Shown here piece by piece: positions 34,231 to 45,500 of a DNA stretch of 64,000 nt. This DNA is from Oegoconia quadripuncta (Eukaryota; Arthropoda; Insecta; Lepidoptera; Autostichidae): NCBI GenBank assembly GCA_949316235.1, contig OX438747.1, positions 2,914,501-2,978,500 of the forward strand. Direction: 5' to 3'. The notes under the pieces are model-generated. The model searched no databases. It worked only from the letters and a program-made list of their open reading frames with translations, and had not been told where the DNA came from. Every line of letters starts with the position of its first letter. Position 1 is the stretch's first letter. The translations under genes and the position numbers were made by a program.

Positions 34231-34683
34231 TACAACATATTATGGAAACATATTTATGTTAGTTAGTTTGCCTTTCCTTTTGATAATAGGCAGAAGCATG
34301 CAAATTTTAATTAAATGATCTCACACCCGCACACATGCGCACGCGCAACTTGTACAATTCTAACGTGCTAGTTACTTCTAAGGCTAGTTCTGCATGCATG
34401 TCTATCTCCCTAATTCTAACAGATGATGTTACTTATAAAATGTAATGACCAGTGAAATTGTTTCTCTAATGTGGAAATTTTGGCATCCACGATACAGGCC
34501 TAGCCTAGTGTGGACGCTACTGCAAATGTATAATTGTGTATGGATTTTTTTGGTAAATAAACATCTTATCTTAATAATTTTACTAGACTTTTTCATTTAC
34601 AATGATTTAAATGCTTTCATTACATTATTACTATTTACATGAGTAAATTTAGAGTCTATCTTACATGGTTCTACATTTTGTAA

Positions 34684-35170
34684 GATTTAAGTGATTTAGC
34701 CAGAGCGGGAGATGAATTAAGAGACTTAGTGGTCGAGATGGGAACGTCGGTAAAGAACTTTTCAAATGATTCGGCAACCTGTAAGTCACTCATTACTGAT
34801 AATACTCGTATTATCGTTAATTTTCAAATTGAAGTCAAAATTCCGATCTTCCACTTTTTTTGTCTCACTATTTATGACTTCCCATGTGGATTTAATAATG
34901 TTAGAACTGTTTTTAATTCTAGTATAATAAATGGATAATAATAATTTTCTATGGCAAATAAAGTAGAGAGACGTGGTCATTACTCTACCGACAAGAGCAC
35001 AGCTCTTAAATTGAATACGAAGAAACAAAAATTTTGCCTCAGAACAAACGCGTTTAAATAATTTTGAATAATTCTTAACATAGCTAACAAAGGTATCACT
35101 TTTGTTATATGATTTTTCAGGATAAAGTTGATATAGTCTATTCCTGATTTTGTGAATTCCATGACTGACA
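34684..35170 (-). mobile_element. upstream part of the decayed LINE
   Basis: Minus-strand frame reads SSNIIKSTWEVINSETKK, FDFNLKINDNTSIISNE and then an EKFFTDVP-like run: the linker between endonuclease and reverse transcriptase in jockey/CR1-type LINEs. Same strand and order as 32540-34010, from which it is separated by simple repeats. Confidence 0.7.
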
Positions 35171-35811
35171 TGACTTTACTTAGACACGAAAAAAAAAGAA
35201 CATAATTATTTTTACATTTATGTTCTTTTTTTCGTTTATATTTTTTGGATAAGAAATAATAAATGAAAAAAATATATGTTTCACTAAGTACGTTTATTTA
35301 AATAACATACTTTTCTTGCTTTTGCGCTTGCGAATTCATTTATTAAATCAGAATAATTACTTTACTACTAAAAAAGAAGGGTTACTTGGGCAATATCATT
35401 GTCAATGGATAAAATTCAAAATCTGATAAACGTTCTTGACACATAGTCTAACGTAAGTAACTACATTTTAAGTACTTCCAAGGAAGCTTTAAGGAAAACA
35501 GCTTCTGACGGGCGTAACTTCGGACTTTTTCTTTTGCAGTTTGCTATGTCAATTATAAACCAATCGTCATTATTTTGCTTTTGTTTTATGAAGTTGGACA
35601 TCACAAGTAAGTACGGGACGCAAGGATTATCTGAAATTATGCAAATAAAGGATTCTTTGCAGAAGAAAAGATCCGAAGTTGTTTTCATTAGAGAGTAGAC
35701 CCCAGGCAACACGACGATAGTCGATCGGTGGTAGGGCGTTTTCGACGCCCCACACATGATGGCACCCAGTGCGGTCGCACTGCTCGCACCGCCCTAGGGC
35801 CGCCCCTGTTT
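35171..35811. other. intergenic, unassigned
   Basis: Between the alpha-spectrin and Vav 5' ends. No recognised repeat or gene; poly-A/T tracts near 35190-35280. Confidence 0.5.
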
Positions 35812-35960
35812 GTTTATCCCGCGGGAAATATCCTATGTCTTAATCCGGGGTATATTCTACCTATATACCAAATGTCATCCAAAACCGTTCAGCCGTTTCG
35901 CCGTGAGTGAGCAACAAACTAATGAACTAACATCCAAACTTTTGCATTTATTTTATTTGA
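35812..35960 (-). repeat. interspersed repeat (AAGCCGCGGGCGG family) fragment
   Basis: CCTATGTCTTAATCCGGGGT, ATTCTACCTATATACCAAAT, GTTTCGCCGTGAGTGAGCAA and CATCCAAACTTTTGCATTTA match the copy at 25570-25690. Confidence 0.65.
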
Positions 35961-36260
35961 TTAGTTAGAAGTTAGATGAGCCTATCCCAGATAGTTGTGA
36001 TAGTGGTAACATACCTATCGCATTATAGGCATATCGCGCATAATACGCTTCTGCTCTCGCTCGTATCTTGCATATTCCAATGAATCCCATCACTACCTTT
36101 TAGTCATATTTTTCAAGTAGTAACACTATAATTCAGTTGTCAAAAGATTCTTGATTGCGAGAGCGTAGATGCGCCCAATTTGTATGTCAATTATCAATTA
36201 ACCCTTGTTAATAATGGCCTGTTGATTATTAAAAAGCAGTGCTTTGTGCTGGAACTATCG

Positions 36261-36284
36261 ATGTGTAGTGCCGCGTATATGTGA
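36261..36284 (+). promoter_or_regulatory. short upstream open reading frame before Vav
   Basis: ATG at 36261 opens a seven-codon frame (MCSAAYM) ended by TGA at 36282-36284, two bases before the Vav start codon. It matters only if transcription starts upstream of 36261, which cannot be seen. Confidence 0.4.
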
Positions 36285-36286
36285 AC

Positions 36287-36505
36287 ATGGCTGCTGGCGG
36301 CGAGGAGCTCTGGCGCGAGTGCGCTGGTTGGCTGACGAGATGTGGCTTGCTGCATCCGGACCACAAAGCAAACTGGGAGACGAGTACTATCCACGATCTG
36401 GCATATACCCTGCGCGATGGGGTGCTAATCTGCAACCTTCTCAATGCCCTTCACCCAGGCTGCATAGACATGAAGGACGTGAACCAACGGCCTCAGATGG
36501 CGCAG
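36287..36505 (+). CDS. Vav: Vav coding exon 1 (calponin-homology domain, first half)
   Basis: Seventy-three codons: [85 protein letters not shown] and N.RPQMAQ are Vav-type calponin-homology signatures. The ATG has A at -3 and G at +4, and an in-frame TAG lies upstream at 36266-36268, so the start is well supported. Donor CAG|GTAATT. Confidence 0.96.
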
Positions 36506-39500
36506 GTAATTTATCGCGACCTTCGCTCTAATTATTACAAAACCGTCAATTTTCTCCGTAACAGCGATACGCGCGTTATCCCGAACTAATTCACCAACAA
36601 TTGCTCTTTGTGATGGCAAATTCATGTGAAATAATGTTGCGTATTTCGTTCTTGTTTTCGTAGTTTGGGTGTTGGGAAATACGATTATATTTAAATTCAT
36701 TATGTTTTCTGATAAACAATGACTTCCTCCGTTGCTGGATCTATTTTTCGATCAAATGTGTTGTCATGTCACCAATAAATTGTAATTTGTTATGCCTTGT
36801 CTTGTATGAACTATGTCAATACAAGTTATGATAAATTATGCATTCACTGATGAATGGGTGAATGGTATGAGAGATTGAATTGAATGTTTGATTGCTACTA
36901 TAAATTTCCTGCTATCTGCATTATAATGTTGTGAATGAAAAGGGTCTGTCACTCGTACTTATACACATAAATATAACATTCTTTTCACTAATGGCTTTGT
37001 CTGTATTACATTAGAATAGCTTTTGCGAGTGTATCGGTTCAAATAGTTTACAAAATTACATTTTGTTTTGAAATTTTTGTACTTATTTTATTACTAAAGG
37101 GATAGGTTACCATTTTTAAGATTCAAAAGAGTTACACCTGACATTTGAAATTTGCATGTATGCAGAATGTCACGACCTTTCTTGATTGGGGTGGTCAGAA
37201 ATATAGGTCAAGGACATTTGAAATTTATCTTCTTAAAAAGCGCCATCTTTGGGTACTGTTAGATCAAAACCTGATTATAATAATGTAACAGACTTGAAGG
37301 TTTGGGTGTTATTTTCGAGATTTTTTTTTATGTTAAATTAATAAGTGAGCAGTAGAGGCTAGATGGAAATTGGTGTATTCTTAAAAAAAAAGATGCTATT
37401 GAATAATTACAATAGAACTTTTCTTATTTACAAACGAAATAGATGAGTGTAAATTCCACAATAACATTATACTGGATGCGTTTTTGTACTGTACGGAAAA
37501 AAATACAGCATATTAGGTAGTTGAAATAGACCTTTACAATCCCATTACCTCATTTCATTTTATCTCCTCATAGGTATTTGAAAAAAAAATACTAAACTAC
37601 CTATGCCAATAACTTCTATTTCACTTACCTAATATGCCCTATTTTTTTTCCTTACTGTAAAAAAACTCATCTAGTATAATTAACATGTAAGTCACCCAGG
37701 GTGTATAATAGCCTCAAATAAAAACAAGATTTAAAAAAAAAATTATATGGAAAAGTGGAAAACACAAACAAAATTGTCCTCCAGTTCAAAATGAGGCAGG
37801 ATACTCAAGTTACTAGTAGTATTGCCCTGATTGATAGTGATGGCAATATCTCGGGCAGATTAGCTACCGGCTCTTCGGTCTCTCATTTTGTCAATGAGGC
37901 ATGATAGATGTAGGGCCCCAAGAGCTTATCATTTCAAATCAGTAATGTAATTGGGATTTCTGGGTCAGTACGCTACCACCTTCGGCCTCATCTTCACTTA
38001 ACATCAGGTGTGTTTGAGGTCAAGTGCTAACACATTGTGGATAAAAAAAAAAAACTATTTGTGTGTGACAGTCGTTATGAATCCAATTACATATACAAAG
38101 GCGAAAGTTTGGATCGGGCGAAATGTATGAACAGATTTGAATTAAACTTTGTACATATACAGGTAGAATATGCCCTATACTAAGATAATTTTTAAAACAA
38201 ATTACTCATGTAAACAGTGGGCGAAGAAGTAAATTAATTGTGAAATGAATACAGGAAATAACAGTTCAGTTAAAACTTCCTTCCAAGTGCTTATCACTGG
38301 AGATAAAATGAAATGATGCAATGAGATTGTAAAGGTCTATTCACACTAGGATTAATCATGGGAAACTTTTTTTCTATGTGAATCAGACTTTTTGGAGATA
38401 TTTTATTTTAACTGAACGACACATTAAATATTTACAAAAGCAGAAAAAAACAATCACATAATACAAAGTAGGGATAATTTTAACCGCCTCCGTGGCTCAA
38501 TGCAAACAACATTGGGTTTACGATTCGGAGGTCGCGGGTTCGATCCCCAGCGGGGTACATGTTTAAGTACTCGGTTTGGTCAGTGGTACGGAATTTGAAA
38601 TGTCCTGGCTAGCTAGCATCTTATCTAAATCTGCAGCCAAACAGCAATGTTAATAGCATTGTTGTGTTCCGGTTGTCACAGATAAGATAGCCAGTCCCCC
38701 AAATGTGTTGGGGTTTCCGGGTCAGTACGCTTCCACCTTTGACCTCATCTTCACTTAGGTTAGGACTTAGGTGTGATTGAGGTCATATATATATTCTTTA
38801 TTGCACCAAAATATTACAATAACAGAGTACAAACAATAGGTCACGTACAAAGGTGGACTTATCTCTTTAAGAGATCTCTTCCAGTCAACCTGAGCATTGA
38901 AATAGGAAACTTAGTAAATTTGGGGTTTAGCAGTAAATTGTGTGCAAAAGAAAAAATCATGTAACGAATAATAAACTTACACTAAATATATTACATATAC
39001 CTACTGCGAAATATATACATAACATAATTTAAATATATATATACTATAAACCTACATACACATACTAATAATATCACGAAAGATGGGAGAGGTAATGCTC
39101 TTTTAGCCTTTTCTTAAATACTGCAATTGAAGGGCTGTCCTGAATTAATTTTGGCAGTTTATTCTACATCATGGCTGCTTGAACACTGAAGGAGTGAAAA
39201 AGAAAGTTTGTGGTGGCTCTAGGACAGGCAAGTGTTTTTGTAATGCAGGATCGCCTAGGAACATCAGGAGGGGGGAGTAAATTAAAGCGGGAACTCAGAT
39301 AATCAGGAGAGTTGGGATTTTTGTGGATATTATATAGGAAGGAGAGGATGTGCACATTGCGCCGAAGTCGGATGGGGAGCCATTTTAGCTGAGCGCGAAA
39401 CGCAGATACATGGTCATATTTACGTAATCCGAAAATGAAACGAATGGCAAGATTTTGTAGGCGCTCAAGCTTATTTAGCAACTCCTCAGTCACATCCAAG

Positions 39501-42500
39501 TAGCATACATCAGCGTAGTCTAGTATGGGGAGAAGAAGGGTTTGTGATAGCATAATTTTAGTTTTTAAAGGAAGGAAGTTCTGAAGTCGCTTAAGAGAGT
39601 GAAAGGTGTAATGCATGCGCCTGCTTACGTCGTTTATATGAGGTGACCACGACAGATGGCCATCAAAGATGGTCATACCAACCCGTTGTGCATAAAAAAA
39701 TAAAACCATCTTATTACATGACAACTAATGTTGTTCATTGGTTACCTTATCTGTGTCTAATAAATAAGCTAATGTATGTGTGTGACTGTGGACACAAATA
39801 AAGGCTATCTATTGACAGTCTATTTTCATTAATTCAGCTGGAGTATACACATACATCTTCAATTCAATGAACTAAGCGCAATTGTTTGGAGGCTGATGTT
39901 TTGCATTCTTTATAGAGCAAAAATGTTGGAGTTGGGTCCGCTTCCTCACAGCCCTATTCCGTACATTCATAGTCTTGTGAAAGTAGTTTGTTATTTGTTG
40001 AGACTTTGCTGTTTCTTCCAAGTACCTAATAGAGCATATTAATAGCCTTATGTCCCCCACTACTGGGGCACAGCCTCCTCTAACTAGTGAAGATTCCCAT
40101 CACCATCCTGGCAAACGTCGGTCACATTTGGAATAGCGTTTAAAGTTTTCACCTCAATCAAAAATAGTGTCCGTTTTCATTGCTAAAAATAATGAATGTA
40201 AAAAATGACTGGTCTGGTCTGGTTGTAGTGTGCGATGAGTATTACAGTACAATTTAGTCAAGTCACAGACAGACATTAACGATTTCATGAAATGCCTAGG
40301 CTGATCGTAATGTACTGCGTGGGACACCTCGATAGTATTCAAAGCAACCTAACTGACCTGTGCTGAGCAGCACAGTTTTCTTTATAGACGAGTGTGACGT
40401 CAAGACATGAGCAATTTTGTGATGGCAACATGTAGCAATAGTGCTAGAGTTACCGTCACTCCATCACTGAGCCACAAGTTGATCAACTAACGCTCGCCAT
40501 GGACGAGGTTTTTTTTCGGTGGAGGTATACTCACGCCGACCGCTCCCGCTAAATCGGACGTAGTTATATGTACGAAAAAATAAATAGTTGACTAAAATTT
40601 ATCACTGGATCCGCCAATTCGACCACAGTGAGCATTATGAACTGTAGTAAGCAATATTACCGAAACAATTGCCGCGCAATATTGAAATTGCTCCATTACC
40701 TCAGGCAACAAAGCAATTATTGTTCAAAGAACAAGATAAGTCTAACCAAAAACCTGAGAGATTTTGTATTTTACGGACACGTCGGTCGGTACGACTCAAA
40801 CGACACCTTGCACTTCAGTCGGTCAAGTCTTTAGGCTTCCGGAGGTAACAGAAATCTACATAAATACACTCGAAAAACATTACCCTTCTGGGTGCAGTCG
40901 GCTAAAAGTTGCCTGAGTAAATGAACCTTTATAACCTATAAACATCGCACTACACGAATCTACTTTAGGCATAAAATTTACGATCACAAATTAGATGTGA
41001 AACTACTAATGCAAAGCAGTATGTCCGACGGGTTCAGTCGCCTTCTCTTGAGTAACACTCTCGACAGACGAGAATTTAGTGGGTGTTTCCAGATGCATTT
41101 TTCTTAATAACGTTTTTTTTTTAATGCGCCAAAAGCAAGACAACCGGCAACACTAGCCTTCGAAATCAACGGTTGCCGTCAAGAGCGGAGATCTAGCCAT
41201 CGAGTCAATGCGGACACCTGTTTGTGTCAGGTCCCAGTCAATCGTACTAATGCTCCTATTTCAGAAGTTTGCTAAAACCATGTCCTCTACTTAACTGTTG
41301 AAAAGGGGTAGATAAATTTAATCTAGCATAATTAAAAATCGAACTAAGTAACCTTTTTTTATTTAGCAAGTAATAGAAATAAATATTCTTGGACATACAG
41401 CGCCATCTAGTTCCACACTAGGCTTGTATTATGGTTACTAGATGGTTGATATACTACACGAATACATGTTTTCTTTTGCAAATGAATATTATTATGCAAA
41501 TTATAAATGCAAACAGCCATAACTCTGGCACACATGTTCACATCATACAAACATATACCCCAAGCGGGATTCGAATCCGCAACTTGGTTTAGAGCGTAGA
41601 ATCTCTACACACTACACCAATCGGTCGCCACACACACATTACAAATAAACGGCGGACATTACTTAAATAATTTATGTAGTTACGAAAATGTCTAAACGTC
41701 ACAGAATTAATTAAACATATAAAAAGTCTAGTTCTGAAACTCTGTAACTCATAGTAGTCCATAAAATTCACTGACATATCAACATTGTCCACAGTTCCTG
41801 TGCATGCGCAACATTAAAGTGTTCCTACGGACATGCCACGAGGTGTTCGAGCTGCGGGAGACGGACCTCTTCGACCCTTCGATGCTCTTCGACCTGTCCA
41901 ACTTCCACCGCGTGTTGTGCACGTTGGCAAAACTCAGCCAATGTACCAAGGCGGTGGCTAAGAGCATCAAGTGAGTATTCAATTTCTATATTTCGAAGAA
42001 ATCTATATCAATGTTAGTACAGATTATTATTGCTTATTACTATTAGAGATGAGCCGAGTACTCGGTATCCACTTGGTACTCGGCATATTCGGCGTTTTTT
42101 TGATACCGAATAACTCGGTTCAAGTGACGAGTTTAACAGATATAGTGAAAACAGTTTATTAATGAAATAAAAAAGAAACAACTCATATCAACTATAATTT
42201 ACTACTTCTTTGTTTTTGCATCATGTTGTGGCGTTCATAATAAACTACAGTTCTCATTCATCTCAGATCAGCTTTGCATTTGTGTGAGTGCACACAGATA
42301 GAGATACGGCTTGTGGCGCAGCGCGTCCCGCGCATTGTTTAAACGCGGCCTGAGGCGCGGCGTGTCCGCTGCGCGTCGCTTCCCTGCCGCGCACATGCCG
42401 CACTTCACCTCTTGTACCGCTAGCAGCTTGACGTCACTCACACAAATGCAAAGCTGAGCTTACGCCTCGAGAACTGTATTCTTATATTTTAACTTTAGCT

Positions 42501-45500
42501 AGTGCAAGTTATTTTGCAGGAATACAACGCTCTCTGCGCGTTTTAATAATAATCTTCGACCACATCGCCACTTTCCATCAGGTGAGATTGTGGTCAAAAG
42601 CGAATCCAGTCAATCATAAAAAAAAATATGTGTGGTTTCAACAGACAAATAACACTCCAAATATAAATCCAAGGGGAATCTATAAGGTAAACAGCTCGTT
42701 GATAATGTAAACAACGAACAGATTTGGAAACCACTCAGAATTAAGATCACGTAAACAAAACGTTACACACTACATGAGTAGATGAGATACAGATTATAAA
42801 GAAACTGTATCCACTTGATTTTTCCACCTTCACCGCAAAATTCTACGAGTACATAAATATTTAAAAAATCAACACGATATAACTGTAATTATGATACATG
42901 TCTTTTTTACTAATTTCCGCATTGCAACCGCTGCGGTTACTTCAAACGCCACGTTTTACAAATATTATTTATATATGTATTTATTTACAAAAAAAGGAAA
43001 GAAGGAAATGCACGCTCTACGACAGAAGTGAGGTCACGAACTGTGCCGATTTTTACAAGCGTATATGCACAGATACGCATCAAAAGGAAGTCGATCGCAT
43101 CACGATCAATTGGTGTAGTGGATAGTGACCCTGTCAGCTAAACCAACGGTTGCGGGTTCGAAAACCACGAGGGATAAATAAATGGTCGTGCGATGAATAC
43201 GATCATTTATTCCCGAGTGATGAATATGTATATAAGTATTTATGTATGTTAACCGTTATTTAGGATCCATAGTGGAAGCTTTACTTAGTTTAGGACTAGA
43301 TGATTGGTGTCAATCACGCGAGGGGTAAATATTAATCGTGAGGGATACGAACAATGATTCCCGAGTCATGGACATTTATATAAATATTTATGTATGTTCC
43401 GGCGGTTAAGGATTGCTTAGGGCGTTTAGCACCCGTTTAGCCGCCAGCAGATAGGTAAATCAAAAAAGAATATTCATTGTTTATTGTTCATTTAGCTCAT
43501 TTAGGTCTTTGACCTGCAGTGAACGTAGCCCACGAGTCCTCTCGTAGACGACGACGAGGTCAAGGCTGGATGTACGGAGTGGTTGTTGGGGGACGGTAGA
43601 TCATCCGTTGAAAATTATTTGTCAACCACAAAAAACTCGCATATTGTGAGGGCAAGTACGGAACCCTGCACTGCGCGTTGCCCGACACGCACTTGGCCAG
43701 TTTTTATGATTGACTAGATACTCCTTTGACCGCAATGATACCTGGTGGGAAGTGACGATGCGGTCGAAGATCCGACTCAGTAAATGCCTATTCACCCGGC
43801 TCTTCAGCGTCCCAGGATCGTAGAATTTGAGAAAAACTGACACCTGAAAGGATTCCATACTCCTCAGCCAAGTGAAGAGCCAAGCAGCTTAGTGCGAATG
43901 TTCACTATGTCAACGATATACGGGTGGAAAACATCACCGCGTATATTAGTCCGAAGCATGGGCGTAGCCAGTTTTTAGGTTTGGGGGGTTCAAGAAAATA
44001 AAAATGAATTAATAATAAATTGATTTCATTTGATTCTCTAATGCTAATACTAACGCATTAAAGAATTAATCTTCTGTTTTTCTCTATTCGTATCAATTTC
44101 TACCCCATAGTTACTTTAGTAACTTATTAGTAATCTGTGCCCATAGTGAATATTCATGTCTGAAACCATACAGTCTATTTTCACTCGTTGTGTTGCGCAA
44201 CAAGCTTTCCAGTCTCCTGAGACTTAGGCCCGTATTAATAAGCCATTCTCAAGATTGAGAACAGTCTTGTGACCGGTCTCAAGTAAACGCGTTGATTAAT
44301 TTAACGTGTTTACGTGCAGTAAAATTATCTAGTTATAGTTTGTAGGCTCAGTTTATGTATTTTTATCTTTACGTTATATAATAATTAACAACTATAAAAT
44401 ACACCCGTATTGCTACTATTAGTGCAAAAACCTCATCTACTGGTAGCTTGTATCTTTACCCTAAGGTTTGTTGGAAGAGATCGCTGTTAGCGATAAGGCC
44501 GCCTTTTTGTGCGATTAATGATGTACGCTGTATTCTTCATGTAGCTTTTGTTAATTGTACAATAAAGAGTATTTGATTAACTAATAAACCTAACTTGAGA
44601 CCTGAAAACCATGTGCATACTCAAGCAGTACTCACTTGAGAGGTGCGCGTATTAATATACGAAACTCAAGGCTATCATTCATTCGCCGCTGAGGCGAATA
44701 CTTGAGAAGTGATCTCAGTTGAGGAGACCTCAATATTGGTTTATAAATTAGCTCGGACCTTGAGATAGCGTCAACTTCTTAAGACGCATCTCGGGTGATA
44801 CAGCCTCAAGACTTGTTTTGAGATTGGTTTATTAAAACTGGCCTTAGTCCGTTCTGGGGTAGAAGTAGAATTAGGGGACCAATCGCGCTATTTTACAACA
44901 GAACGTTTTTGGTTTTGGTTTAGCTTTAGTTTAGCTGATGTAAAAAATGGTATCGCGCTATTTTTTGTGAACTATTATATCGTTGACGCTACCAAAGTAA
45001 TACCAAACCCAAAATGTATAGAGCTAACCACGATTATTAGAAAAAACTAGGTTAATTTCCGTTCAAATAAAATGTGCTTAACGTAACGTTTTTGGTTATG
45101 GTTTACTTTTGGTGTTATCGTTCAAACTCAGCGCGATCGGCCCCCAGGCAGGGTAGCCAACATTTTTTCAATGCACTTATCTAGGCATGCCAAAGCAGAT
45201 TTTGGAGTAGTGGAAGTGCTTGTAACAATTGCTTTCCACATGTCAAGTTCTGATTTATTCTGACTGTGGGTTTGTGGAATAAGTGTGTTAATATTTCAAT
45301 GCATTTGCTACGCCCGTGGTCCAAAGATTGAATGGCGATGGTGGAATTAGATTGTACAATTCGTCATCTTTAGTAAAACCTTGAAAGATATTCTCAATAT
45401 TCTTATTAATAATCATCATCAGCTCGTAAATATCCCACTGCAGGGATATAGGCCTCCCGTCGTATATGAGGGAGTATGGTCCATAGTCCACCACGCTCTG

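Larger units (their letters stand above)
43957..45318. mobile_element. hAT-like non-autonomous DNA transposon with nested insertions
   Basis: 1,362 bp. Ends CATGGGCGTAGCCA and TTGCTACGCCCGTG are inverted repeats, and the flanks GTCCGAAG (43949-43956) and GTCCAAAG (45319-45326) are an 8-bp target duplication with one mismatch, the size typical of hAT elements. No transposase is visible. A MITE-3 copy (44228-44846) sits inside and is itself interrupted. Confidence 0.75.

Noticed and set aside
35461..35757. A 98-codon minus-strand frame between the two genes
   Set aside because: No family recognised and no promoter or splice support; not reported as a gene.
39164..39724. A host gene encoded by the 186-codon minus-strand frame
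   Set aside because: It is the C-terminal part of a LINE protein; its apparent first codons come from an adjacent SINE tail.
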